A program made the position numbers and the translations under genes. A model generated the notes under the pieces. It was given only the letters and a program-made list of their open reading frames with translations. It did no database searches and was not told where the DNA came from. Shown in pieces: positions 1-7,626 of a DNA stretch of 64,000 bases. Source of the DNA: Streptomyces xiamenensis (lineage in GTDB: Bacteria; Actinomycetota; Actinomycetes; Streptomycetales; Streptomycetaceae). The DNA lies in NCBI RefSeq assembly GCF_000993785.3, contig NZ_CP009922.3, forward strand, positions 2,604,001 through 2,668,000, in the 5' to 3' direction. Position 1 is the stretch's first letter; the number at the start of each line of letters is the position of its first letter.

Positions 1-825
1 GTCTTCGACTTCGCCCAGGCCATGATCGACATGCCGATGTCGGTGACCGGCACCATGATCGGGCTGCCGCGTTCCGACTGGCCCTGGCTGATCCGCGCCA
101 CCACCGCCTGCATCGCCGCGGATGACCCCGAGTACCAGGACCCGGGCGGCAAGGAGGCGACCCTGGCCGCGGCGCACCGCGAACTGTTCGCCTACTTCCA
201 GGACCTGGTCTCCTTCCGGCGCGACCAGCTGGGTGATGACCTGCTGAGCGCACTGATCTCCACCCGATTCGAGGGGCGGCACATGTCGCCGGGGGAGATC
301 GTCGCCAACTGCTACAGCCTGCTGCTGGGTGCCAACGTCACCACACCGCACGCCCCGAACTACGTGATGGCCGAGTTCATCGAGTCCGGGGTGCTCCAGG
401 ACTGGGCCGCACATCCCGAAGTGGGCCCCACCGCCGTCGAGGAGGCGCTGCGCTGGTCCTCGCCGGTCAACCACATGCTGCGCTACGCCACCCGGGACCT
501 GGAACTGCACGGCACCACCATCGCGGCCGGGGACGCCGTGGTGGTGTGGATCGGCTCCGCCAACCGGGACGAGCGGGAATTCCCCGACGCCGGACGGTTC
601 GACATCCGGCGCAAGCCGAACAAGCACCTGGCATTCGGCATCGGCCCGCACTACTGCGTGGGGCACAGCGTCGCCCGTATCACCATAAGGACCCTCTTCG
701 AGGAACTGCTGGCGGGTTTTGAGGACTTCCGCCCCGCGGGAAAGCCGGAGCGGATGGTCTCCAACTTCGTCTCCGGGTACAAGCACGTTCCCATCACCGC
801 CCGCCGCCGCACGGGAACGCGATAA
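1..825 (+). CDS. Cytochrome P450, 5' end missing
   Basis: Heme monooxygenase of the bacterial soluble P450 class. The frame is open from the first base, so the N-terminus lies outside the window; the first in-window ATG is at 22. Numbering from that Met, the I-helix region reads LLLGANVTTPH (about 101-110), an atypical form of the usual AGxxT oxygen-activation motif. The ExxR motif is EEALR near 140. The heme loop is FGIGPHYCVG with ligand Cys212. The gene ends 49 bp before an AraC-type regulator on the same strand and may share its transcript. Redox partners and substrate cannot be inferred here; such P450s usually tailor natural products. Confidence 0.93.
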   Translation, partial: VFDFAQAMIDMPMSVTGTMIGLPRSDWPWLIRATTACIAADDPEYQDPGGKEATLAAAHRELFAYFQDLVSFRRDQLGDDLLSALISTRFEGRHMSPGEIVANCYSLLLGANVTTPHAPNYVMAEFIESGVLQDWAAHPEVGPTAVEEALRWSSPVNHMLRYATRDLELHGTTIAAGDAVVVWIGSANRDEREFPDAGRFDIRRKPNKHLAFGIGPHYCVGHSVARITIRTLFEELLAGFEDFRPAGKPERMVSNFVSGYKHVPITARRRTGTR

Positions 826-874
826 CCGAGCCGGTACATCTGCAAGAAGGCGCAAAGAACACCTAGGGGGAAAA

Positions 875-1405
875 ATGGATTTCCCAGCCGACCACAGCGA
901 CAGCCCGAACCATCAGCCGCCGACACCCTCGGCCCACGGGGAGCTGAGCCCCTCCTTACTCCTGCCGCCGCAACGGGAACTCTTCCTCGTCGTCCAGCAG
1001 TACATACGTGAGCGTCTCTCGGACCCCGACCTCTCACCCAGCACCATCGCCTGTGCCCACCACATCTCGCTGCGCCACCTGCACCGGCTGTTCCGGCTGC
1101 ACGGCCTGACGGTCGCCGCCTGGATACGCCGCCAGCGCCTCGAAGGCTGCCGGCGCGACCTCACCGACCTGGCCAAGTTCGCCCAGCCCATCCAGTCCAT
1201 CGCGGTCCGCTGGGGCTTCACCGACAACGCCCACTTCAGCCGGGTCTTCCGGGCCGCCTACGGGTACCCTCCCAGCCACCTGCGGCGCGAGACCGAGACC
1301 CGCTGGTACGAACAGCTCATCTCCCGCTTCGGCCCTGTCCACCCCTTCCACGCCCTGGAGCCCCAGGAATCCCACGAACCGGTCGCCTCCCAGCGGATCG
1401 CCTGA
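875..1405 (+). CDS. AraC-family regulator (C-terminal HTH only), TTA codon
   Basis: Short 176-residue transcription factor. The C-terminal half holds the double helix-turn-helix of AraC/XylS proteins, including the signature stretch GFTDNAHFSRVFRAAYGYPP. There is no room for a ligand-binding domain, only about 45 Pro/Ser-rich N-terminal residues. The start at 875 is chosen because AGGGGG at 865-870 gives a ribosome site, and coding quality is poor upstream. An in-frame TTA leucine codon at 956-958 would make translation depend on the bldA tRNA in Streptomyces. It follows the P450 by 49 bp, so it may be co-transcribed with it or control it. The target genes are unknown. Confidence 0.85.
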   Translation: MDFPADHSDSPNHQPPTPSAHGELSPSLLLPPQRELFLVVQQYIRERLSDPDLSPSTIACAHHISLRHLHRLFRLHGLTVAAWIRRQRLEGCRRDLTDLAKFAQPIQSIAVRWGFTDNAHFSRVFRAAYGYPPSHLRRETETRWYEQLISRFGPVHPFHALEPQESHEPVASQRIA

Positions 1406-1414
1406 CCCACCGAA

Positions 1415-1440
1415 GGGCGCGGCCCCACCGGGCCGCGCCC
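1415..1440. terminator. Hairpin terminator between convergent genes
   Basis: An 11-bp perfect stem (1415-1425 with 1430-1440) and a CACC loop lie 10 bp after the AraC-type gene and before the 3' end of the opposing DUF397 gene. There is no T-run, as is common for high-GC actinomycete terminators; it probably works in both directions. Confidence 0.6.
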
Positions 1441-1495
1441 CCGCCGCCCCGACCGCCGCACCGGGAGGAAGAGGAACTGGCCCTCCCCGGCCCCC

Positions 1496-1693
1496 TCACC
1501 GACCTGGCGCACCCCACCGGCCCGCCTTGATCCAGCCCGTCAGCGCGCGGAAGGCCACAGGTTCCGCCTGTATGACCCGCCCCGGCTCGTCACTCTCCCG
1601 AAGCGCGATACCCGACCCCACCACGGCTATCTCCACGCAGTTGTTGCCCCCGTCCTCTGAGAACGAGGACTTGCACCACTGAGGCTCCGACAT
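1496..1693 (-). CDS. DUF397 domain protein
   Basis: A 65-residue protein with the DUF397 pattern: W.KSSFSEDGGNNCVEIA near the N-terminus, then ALRESDEPG and a final FRALTGWIK segment. The start at 1693 is preceded by GGAGG inside the end of the upstream XRE gene, and the two genes are 10 bp apart, so they form an operon. DUF397 proteins almost always accompany DUF5753-type XRE regulators in Streptomyces (the BldB-like, WhiJ-type arrangement) and are thought to bind or modulate that regulator; no enzymatic role is expected. Confidence 0.9.
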   Translation of the reverse strand: MSEPQWCKSSFSEDGGNNCVEIAVVGSGIALRESDEPGRVIQAEPVAFRALTGWIKAGRWGAPGR

Positions 1694-1703
1694 GGCCCGC
1701 CTC

Positions 1704-2552
1704 CTACATTTCCCGGCCGATGGCTCGGATGAGATCACGGGACTTCGAAGGCGTCAAAGCCAGCTTCTCGACGGTGTCCAGCCTCCGTCGATACCTGGCC
1801 AGCGACCCCGGGTCGTCCATGAAGATCGCGCCCGCCGGCGAGTCCATGTGGGCGGTGTCCAACTGCCGGGTCTGCCCCTCGGCATACATCAACGAGATGC
1901 CCATCATGGGGAACTCCCCCACAGAAAAAGGGATCACCAGCAGTGCGACGTTGCCCCGGTGGCTCGCCTCCAGCACGCTGTCGATCTGGCGTCGCGCCTC
2001 TTGCCGTCCACCGACTCGCATACGGAGCGCCGCTTCATGGACAAGCCCTACGTAGGGCATGGTGCCCTCTGCGATGACGGCCTGCCGGGACAGTCGGTGA
2101 TCCACCCGGAGGTCCACTTCGAGGCGTGACAGTGGCGGATCGGTCAGGTTGAAGAGGGCCCGGGCGTGTGCTTCGGTCTGAAAAAGCCCAGGGAGCTGGG
2201 CGGTCTGCAACGTGCGTATCGCCCGCGCGCTGTCCTCAAGCTCCGACACGTCCAGGAAGCCGTCCGGGACCTTCCCCCGGTACCTCTCCCACCAGGCATT
2301 CTCCCGACCGCGCATCATCGCGGTGAGGCCGTCGATCAAAGCGTGGTCAGTGCACCCGTAGAGATCCACGAGTCGGCGGAGCCGGGTTTCACTGATACCG
2401 AAGCGACCGGCTTCCACGTTGGAGATGACGGTGCGATCCGTCTCAAGGAGCCCGGCCACAGTGGACGGCGTCAGTTGAGCCGCCTCACGCAGCCGACGCA
2501 GTTCCGCCCCGAATCGGCGCTGACGGACCGTCGGCTGTCGCCTCGGCGCCAT
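1704..2552 (-). CDS. XRE-type regulator with DUF5753 domain (WhiJ-like)
   Basis: A 282-residue DNA-binding protein. Residues about 10-70 form a Cro/C1 helix-turn-helix (FGAELRRLREAAQLTPSTVA, then DRTVISNVEAGRFGIS). The rest matches the DUF5753 effector-like domain, with the typical FQTEAHARALF and PDGFLDVSELE stretches. Family members pair with a DUF397 protein, as here, and act in developmental or antibiotic control. An ATP-binding anti-sigma-type protein is divergent, a trio often seen together in Streptomyces. The 257-bp region to that gene must hold both promoters; I see no clear operator in it. Confidence 0.9.
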   Translation of the reverse strand: MAPRRQPTVRQRRFGAELRRLREAAQLTPSTVAGLLETDRTVISNVEAGRFGISETRLRRLVDLYGCTDHALIDGLTAMMRGRENAWWERYRGKVPDGFLDVSELEDSARAIRTLQTAQLPGLFQTEAHARALFNLTDPPLSRLEVDLRVDHRLSRQAVIAEGTMPYVGLVHEAALRMRVGGRQEARRQIDSVLEASHRGNVALLVIPFSVGEFPMMGISLMYAEGQTRQLDTAHMDSPAGAIFMDDPGSLARYRRRLDTVEKLALTPSKSRDLIRAIGREM

Positions 2553-2809
2553 GGGTCTCCTCTCGTTCGTGCACAGTGTGCCGATCCTCTGGCTACAGGG
2601 TCCACTTCACGCTTCCCCTTCACCCCTTCCGGTGAGATCAACGGCAAGCGGTAGCACCGTTATACGCAGCCCTCTACTGTGTGGTCCACGCCACCAGCCC
2701 GCTCGGGCGGAAGCGCACCGTCTCCCCGCGAGGCGGCAATGACACCGCCCGGACAACCAGCCTGTGGCCAGCGTCCGTTCCCCACCTGACCGCGTCTCAG
2801 GAGGCGCCG

Positions 2810-3331
2810 ATGTCCCCGGAACCCCAACAGCCGACCGTGCCCACCCAGAACGCCACCTGCGCGGGGATTCCCCGCCTCGCCCCCATCCCGTTCGCCGAAC
2901 CCTGGCGCTACGAACTCCACTTCCCCCGCGACCCGCGCGCCCCGCGCATCGCCCGGCTCACCCTCCGCACCGTCCTGCACGCCCACGGCCTCACCGAACT
3001 CACCGACCGGGCCGAACTCCTCACCTCCGAGCTGGCCTGCAACGCCGTGTGCCACACCGGCGGAGCGGCCTCCGTACAACTGCACTGGCGGCACCCCGTC
3101 CTCCGGGTCAGCGTGTGGGACACCAGCCCCGCACTCCCCGACACCCCGGGCACACCCCGCCCGGCCCCTCCCCCGGACTCCCACAACGGCAGGGGTCTGC
3201 TCCTGCTCGACGCCCTCGCCGACCACTGGGGCGGCTGCGCCCTCGAAGACGGCCCCTGGGGCCCGGGCGGCAAAACCGTCTGGTTCGAACTCCGCCTCAC
3301 CCCACCCGGGCCCGCCGCCCTCGCGGCCTGA
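2810..3331 (+). CDS. HATPase_c anti-sigma-type ATP-binding protein
   Basis: A 173-residue protein of the RsbW-like histidine-kinase ATPase superfamily found in many copies in Streptomyces. After a Pro/Gln-rich start, the N-box region reads ELLTSELACNAVCHTGG, where NAV-H takes the place of the usual N-A-x-x-H. A glycine-rich lid NGRGLLLLDALAD follows, and the C-terminal GGKTVWFEL strand is present. The start is fixed by AGGAGG at 2799-2804. It stands divergent from the XRE/DUF397 pair, which is its usual setting. Its partner (a sigma factor or a regulator) is unknown. Confidence 0.85.
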   Translation: MSPEPQQPTVPTQNATCAGIPRLAPIPFAEPWRYELHFPRDPRAPRIARLTLRTVLHAHGLTELTDRAELLTSELACNAVCHTGGAASVQLHWRHPVLRVSVWDTSPALPDTPGTPRPAPPPDSHNGRGLLLLDALADHWGGCALEDGPWGPGGKTVWFELRLTPPGPAALAA

Positions 3332-3354
3332 ACCAACTCCTCGCGCGGGCCGGA

Positions 3355-3378
3355 CACGTGTCGGTGCACAGACACGTG
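3355..3378. terminator. Hairpin between convergent genes
   Basis: Inverted repeat CACGTGTC / GACACGTG (8 bp, 8-nt loop) lies 23 bp after the ATP-binding gene and 20 bp before the 3' end of the convergent SDR gene. It is a likely shared terminator. Confidence 0.5.
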
Positions 3379-3397
3379 CCACGCACCACCGTCCTCG

Positions 3398-4723
3398 CTA
3401 CCAGGCCGCCTCGCGGTAGTCCTTCAAGAACACCCCCGCGACCGGATCCCCCGCCTCGCCGCGCACGACCGGGTCGTACACCCGTGCCGCGCCGTCCACC
3501 ACGTCCAGTGGGGTACGGAATCCGGCGGCGGCCATCGAGGCCTTCCGGGGTGCCGGGTTCTCGTCGGTGATCCAGCCGGTGTCCACGGCGCTCATGTACA
3601 CGCCCCGCTTTGCCAGTTCGGGCCCGCTGGTGCGGGTCAGCATGTTGAGCGCGGCCTTCGCCATGTTGGTGTGCGGATGCCGGGGCGCCTTGTTCCGTAC
3701 GGCGAAACGGCCTTCCACCGCCGAGACGTTGACGATGTAGCGGCGTGGCCGGGGCGAGGCCAGCAGCAGCGGCAGCAGCCGGTCGCACAGCAGCAGCGGA
3801 GCGATGGCGTTGATGAGATGCGTCTCCAGGATCTCCGCACCGTCCAGCTCACCGAGCCGCACCGACCAGGAGTTGACCGGCGAGTGGTCCGGCAGCAGCC
3901 CGGCCTGGTCCACTTCCGCCAGGACACCGGGCGGCAGTTCCGCTGCGACGGTGCCCGGGAACCCGGGCGCGGCCAGGGTCCGCCCCGCGGGCGGCAGTTC
4001 GGCTGCCGCCCGCTCCCCGGCGGACAGCACCGCGTAGGCGCCCGGGGGACGCCGTATGGTCTGCGCCGCGTTGTTCACCAGAACGTCCAGCGGCCGGCCC
4101 TCGCGCACCAGCCCGTCACACAGCCCGGCCACTTGACGGGGATCACGCAGATCGATCCCGATCACGGTGAGCCGTCCGAACCACTCCCCGCTGCCGGGCA
4201 CGTCACGGAAGCGACGCAGCGTATCCGCCGGGAACCGGCTGGTCACCATCAGTTCCGCGCCGTCGCGCAGCATCATCAGGGCCAGCTGGAAGCCGATCTT
4301 GACCCGGCCGCCGGTGATCAAAGCCCGCCGCCCGCGCAGGTCGGTCCCCGCCTCGCGCCGCGCGGCATGGTCGGCGGCACATCCGGGGCACAGCGCGTGA
4401 TAGAAGCGATGGACTTCGCGGTAGGGCTCCTTGCACACGTAGCAGCGCCGTGGCCTGACGTAACACCCGGGCGTCTCCTCGCCCACCGTCAGTGGCGCGT
4501 CCTCGATCCGCCCGGCGTCACCGGTCGCGGTGCGCCCCTGCACCAGGGCGTCCGCCTCCCGTGCCTCGGCCCGCCGCGCCCTGCCGCGCCGCCGCCGTGC
4601 CTCGCGGGTCAGGGGCGCCACCATCTGCTCCGCCCGCAGCCGCACCGGATCGTCGGCGGGCAGGGCCCGCAACCGGGCGACGGTGGCGCCGAACGCCGCG
4701 AGCTCGTCCTCACCCATCCCCAT
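3398..4723 (-). CDS. SDR-fold protein with N-terminal zinc ribbon and no catalytic Tyr
   Basis: A 441-residue protein with a Rossmann fold of the short-chain dehydrogenase class, far longer than the usual 250. Residues 1-80 are charged. A CxxC-x14-CxxC cluster (C94, C97, C112, C115) suggests a zinc ribbon. The nucleotide motif is TGGRVKIG (137-144), followed by NNAA (217-220). An insertion of about 70 residues precedes the active-site helix. Ser334 is present in NVSAVEG, but the YxxxK motif reads TNMAK, so Thr352 replaces the catalytic Tyr while Lys356 is kept. Activity as a normal oxidoreductase is therefore doubtful. It is not obviously co-transcribed with neighbours, and its substrate is unknown. 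Confidence 0.85.
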   Translation of the reverse strand: MGMGEDELAAFGATVARLRALPADDPVRLRAEQMVAPLTREARRRRGRARRAEAREADALVQGRTATGDAGRIEDAPLTVGEETPGCYVRPRRCYVCKEPYREVHRFYHALCPGCAADHAARREAGTDLRGRRALITGGRVKIGFQLALMMLRDGAELMVTSRFPADTLRRFRDVPGSGEWFGRLTVIGIDLRDPRQVAGLCDGLVREGRPLDVLVNNAAQTIRRPPGAYAVLSAGERAAAELPPAGRTLAAPGFPGTVAAELPPGVLAEVDQAGLLPDHSPVNSWSVRLGELDGAEILETHLINAIAPLLLCDRLLPLLLASPRPRRYIVNVSAVEGRFAVRNKAPRHPHTNMAKAALNMLTRTSGPELAKRGVYMSAVDTGWITDENPAPRKASMAAAGFRTPLDVVDGAARVYDPVVRGEAGDPVAGVFLKDYREAAW

Positions 4724-4806
4724 GGGTCACCCCTCCCCCTGCCGCACCGGCACTCTATCCACCGCCGGACCAGGCCTTCGACCTGTTTCGGCGGGGCGTA
4801 CCGCCC

Positions 4807-5583
4807 TCAGCGTGCGGGCAGCCGGACGCCCAGTTCGGTGGCCGCCTCCCGGAGTACGGGCACCAGGGCAACGAGGTCGTCCAGCGAGCGGCGGAAGGCG
4901 GGGGCCGCGGTGGACAGGCAGGCGAACAGGCTGCCGTCGGGCCGCAGGATGGGGACCGCCACGGCGCGCAGCCCGGCGTGGTGCTCCTCGTCGGCCGTCG
5001 CGTACCCCTGTGCGGCGGCGCGGGCGACCTCCGCGCGCAGCACGTCCCGGTCGGTGATGCTGTGCGGCCCGTACGGGGTGAGCTCCACGCGTTCCAGCAG
5101 GTCCTCGCGCACCTCCTCGGGGGCGAAGGCCATCAGCACCTTGCCCATCGAGGTGCAGTGCAGCGGGCCGTGGCGCCCGGGCTCGCTGCGCACCCCGACC
5201 GGCAGCGGACCGTCCACGTAGTGCACGTACAGGTGGCGGTTGCCGTCGAGCACGGACATGAGGGTGGCTTCCTCGGTGCGCTCCGTCACGCGTCGCATCA
5301 CGGGGAGCGCGGTGCCGGCGAATCCGTACGCCTGGCCCGCCTGCTGGCCGAGCTGGAACAGGCGCAGGCCCGGTTTGTAGCGCTTGCCGCTCGCCTCGAA
5401 GTCCACCAGCCCCTCGCGGGCCAGCGAGTTGACCAGCCGGTGGGCCGTACTGACGGGGACGCCGCTGGCCCGGGACAGCTCGGAGAGCGTGATGCCGTGC
5501 GGATGCTCGCCGACCAGGACGAGGAGCCGGATCGCCCGGCCGACGACATCGGCCGGGACTGCGCTGGATTCGCTGGTGCTCAC
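4807..5583 (-). CDS. IclR-family transcriptional regulator
   Basis: A 258-residue regulator. An N-terminal winged helix (GRAIRLLVLVGEHPHGITLS, then VPVSTAHRLVNSLAREGLV) precedes the IclR effector domain, with the typical LHCTSMGKVLMAF and GYATADEEHHAGLRAVAVPI segments. The start is GTG. It is divergent from a sugar-acid SDR and zinc dehydrogenase, and two near-identical palindromic sites sit between them, so it most likely controls both itself and that operon in response to a sugar-acid intermediate. Whether it acts as repressor or activator cannot be told from sequence. Confidence 0.92.
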   Translation of the reverse strand: MSTSESSAVPADVVGRAIRLLVLVGEHPHGITLSELSRASGVPVSTAHRLVNSLAREGLVDFEASGKRYKPGLRLFQLGQQAGQAYGFAGTALPVMRRVTERTEEATLMSVLDGNRHLYVHYVDGPLPVGVRSEPGRHGPLHCTSMGKVLMAFAPEEVREDLLERVELTPYGPHSITDRDVLRAEVARAAAQGYATADEEHHAGLRAVAVPILRPDGSLFACLSTAAPAFRRSLDDLVALVPVLREAATELGVRLPAR

Positions 5584-5593
5584 GCCCGAGAAA

Positions 5594-5610
5594 TTACCAC
5601 TGAATGGAAA
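5594..5610. promoter_or_regulatory. Candidate IclR operator, site 1
   Basis: The sequence TTACCACTGAATGGAAA is an imperfect palindrome 11 bp upstream of the iclR-type start codon. Its core CCACTGAATGG recurs with one change at 5683-5693. TTGACA at 5628-5633 with AACGAT at 5652-5657 could be the -35/-10 of the rightward operon, placing this site just upstream of that promoter. Confidence 0.6.
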
Positions 5611-5679
5611 GGCTTCCCATCCTGGGCTTGACAGCGCGCGGGCCTCATGTCAACGATGATTTCCGGTCAGCAGATATGT

Positions 5680-5697
5680 TTTCCACTCAATGGGAAA
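5680..5697. promoter_or_regulatory. Candidate IclR operator, site 2
   Basis: TTTCCACTCAATGGGAAA has arms TTTCC/GGAAA around the same CCACT-n-AATGG core as site 1. It lies 42 bp upstream of the SDR start and downstream of the presumed promoter, which would suit repression. Confidence 0.6.
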
Positions 5698-5738
5698 CCA
5701 GCAAGGCGGGCCGTGCCGCACCTGAGAGGACGACCCCC

Positions 5739-6512
5739 ATGAGCCACCCCCTGTTCGACGTCACCGGCAAGGTGGCCCTGGTCACCGGATCGAGCCGCGG
5801 CATCGGCCGGGCCCTGGCCCAGGGACTCCTGGAAGCCGGCTGCACCGTCGTCCTCAACGGCCGCGACGCCGCCACCCTGGAGACCACCCGCGCGGAGCTG
5901 GCCGCGACCTTCGGCGACACCACCGTCCTCGCCGAAGCCTTCGACGTCACCGACTCCACCGGCGTGGCCGCCGCCGTCGGCCGCATCGAGGAGCGGGCCG
6001 GGGCGATCGACATCCTGGTCAACAACACCGGCGCCCAGCGCCGCGCCCCCTTCACCGAGTTCACCGACGAGGACTGGCACGGCCTGCTCGACACCAACCT
6101 CACCAGCGCCTTCCTCGTCGGCCGCGAGGTCGCGCGCCGCATGGTGCCCCGCGGCCACGGCAAGATCATCAACATCTGCTCGCTCCAGAGCGAGGCCGTC
6201 CGGCCCGGCATCGCCCCGTACTCCGCCACCAAGGGCGGCCTGAAGATGCTCACCAAGGGCATGTGCGCGGACCTCGGGCCCTCCGGCATCCAGGTCAACG
6301 GCATCGGCCCGGGCTACTTCGACACCGAGCTGACCTCCGCGCTGGTCGCGGACGAGGAGTTCAGCGCCTGGGTACGCAAGCGGACCCCGGCCGGCCGCTG
6401 GGGCCAGACCGGCGACCTCGTGGGCGCCCTGATCTTCCTCGCCTCGCCCGCATCCGACTTCGTCAACGGACAACTGCTGTACGTCGACGGCGGCATGCTC
6501 TCCGTCCTGTAA
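5739..6512 (+). CDS. SDR sugar-acid dehydrogenase (IdnO/KduD-like)
   Basis: A 257-residue classical SDR. It has the cofactor motif TGSSRGIG near 17-24, NNTG, a catalytic Ser in ICSLQSE, YSATK (Tyr and Lys both present), and a C-terminal FVNGQLLYVDGG. Overall it resembles gluconate 5-dehydrogenase (5-ketogluconate reductase) and KduD (2-dehydro-3-deoxygluconate 5-dehydrogenase). The start at 5739 follows GAGAGGA. It is 16 bp upstream of a zinc dehydrogenase, so the two form an operon. With a uronate-releasing lyase downstream, a KduD role in uronate breakdown fits as well as an idonate/gluconate role; sequence alone does not decide. Confidence 0.88.
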   Translation: MSHPLFDVTGKVALVTGSSRGIGRALAQGLLEAGCTVVLNGRDAATLETTRAELAATFGDTTVLAEAFDVTDSTGVAAAVGRIEERAGAIDILVNNTGAQRRAPFTEFTDEDWHGLLDTNLTSAFLVGREVARRMVPRGHGKIINICSLQSEAVRPGIAPYSATKGGLKMLTKGMCADLGPSGIQVNGIGPGYFDTELTSALVADEEFSAWVRKRTPAGRWGQTGDLVGALIFLASPASDFVNGQLLYVDGGMLSVL

Positions 6513-6528
6513 CCCTCTGGAGCCCTTC

Positions 6529-7572
6529 ATGCACCCCACGACCATCCGCGCCTGCACCGTCCACGGCGCCGGCGATCTGCGGATCGAGGAACGGCCCACC
6601 CCCGCACCCGCCCCCGGGGAGATCGCGGTCGCCATCGCACTCGGCGGAATCTGCGGCTCCGACCTGCACTACTACCACCGGGGCCGGGTCGGCGACTTCG
6701 CCGTGCGCGAGCCCATGGTGCTCGGCCACGAAGTGGTCGGCCACGTTGCGGCTCTCGGCCCCGAGACGGAGGGCCCCGCCGTGGGCACTGCCGTCGCGAT
6801 CCACCCCGCCACCCCGTGCGGCAGCTGCCCCGAGTGCGCCGCCGATCGCCGCAACATCTGCGGGCACACCCGCTACCTGGGCAGCGCCGCCCACCTTCCG
6901 CACGTCCAGGGCGGGTTCGCCCAGCGCGTCACCGTGCCGGCCGCCCAGATCCGCGCCCTGCACCCCGGCCTCACCCTGCACCGCGCCGTCCTCGCCGAAC
7001 CCCTGTCCGTCGCCCTGCACGCGGTCAACCGGGCCGGCGACGTACGGGGCAAGCGCGTCCTGGTCACCGGCGCCGGCCCCATCGGCTGCCTCGTCGTGGC
7101 CGCGCTGCGCCACCACGGCGCCGCCGAGATCGTGGCCTCCGACCTGGTGGACGAGCCCCTGCGCATCGCCGCCGAGGTGGGCGCCACCGCCACCGTCCGG
7201 GCCGACCACCCCGAAGACCCGGCCTGGGCGGCCCCGTTCGACATCACCATCGAGGCATCCGGCGCCCCGGCCGGCCTGCGCACCTGTGTGGAACGCACCC
7301 GGCGCGGCGGCACCGTCGTCCTGCTCGGGCTGCTGCCGCCCGGCGAAGTGGGCCTGCTCGGCAACGTCGCGGTCACCCGCGAACTCGAGCTGCGCGGCGC
7401 CTTCCGGTTCGACACCGAATTCGACGAGGCCCTGTCCCTCCTGGCTCAGGGCCTCCCCGTCGACCCGGTCATCACCCACACCTTCCCGCTCGACCGGGCC
7501 ACCGAAGCCTTCGACCTGGCCGGAAACCGCGAACTCGCCTCCAAGGTCCTGCTGGACCTCTCCACCACCTGA
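6529..7572 (+). CDS. Zinc-dependent alcohol dehydrogenase (L-idonate 5-dehydrogenase-like)
   Basis: A 347-residue medium-chain dehydrogenase. The catalytic zinc site is CGSDLHYYHRGRVGDF with GHEVVGHV. A structural zinc knuckle CGSCPECAADRRNIC supplies four cysteines. The nucleotide-binding turn GAGPIGCLVV lies mid-protein. The YHRGRVGDF signature is typical of L-idonate 5-dehydrogenase, which oxidises idonate to 5-ketogluconate; the adjoining SDR would reduce that to gluconate. The gene is in the IclR-flanked operon. No sugar-acid kinase or transporter lies in the window, so the pathway would need genes elsewhere. Confidence 0.88.
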   Translation: MHPTTIRACTVHGAGDLRIEERPTPAPAPGEIAVAIALGGICGSDLHYYHRGRVGDFAVREPMVLGHEVVGHVAALGPETEGPAVGTAVAIHPATPCGSCPECAADRRNICGHTRYLGSAAHLPHVQGGFAQRVTVPAAQIRALHPGLTLHRAVLAEPLSVALHAVNRAGDVRGKRVLVTGAGPIGCLVVAALRHHGAAEIVASDLVDEPLRIAAEVGATATVRADHPEDPAWAAPFDITIEASGAPAGLRTCVERTRRGGTVVLLGLLPPGEVGLLGNVAVTRELELRGAFRFDTEFDEALSLLAQGLPVDPVITHTFPLDRATEAFDLAGNRELASKVLLDLSTT

Positions 7573-7626
7573 CGGGTGTCTTGCCGCCCCCGTCCGGGCG
7601 TGGTTGCTTGGACGGGGGAGGCCCCC

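Noticed and set aside
2764..3570. Long Pro/Arg-rich open frame overlapping the ATP-binding protein gene
   Set aside because: Out of frame with a gene that has a clear domain and ribosome site; the Arg/Pro composition is the usual shadow of GC-rich coding DNA.
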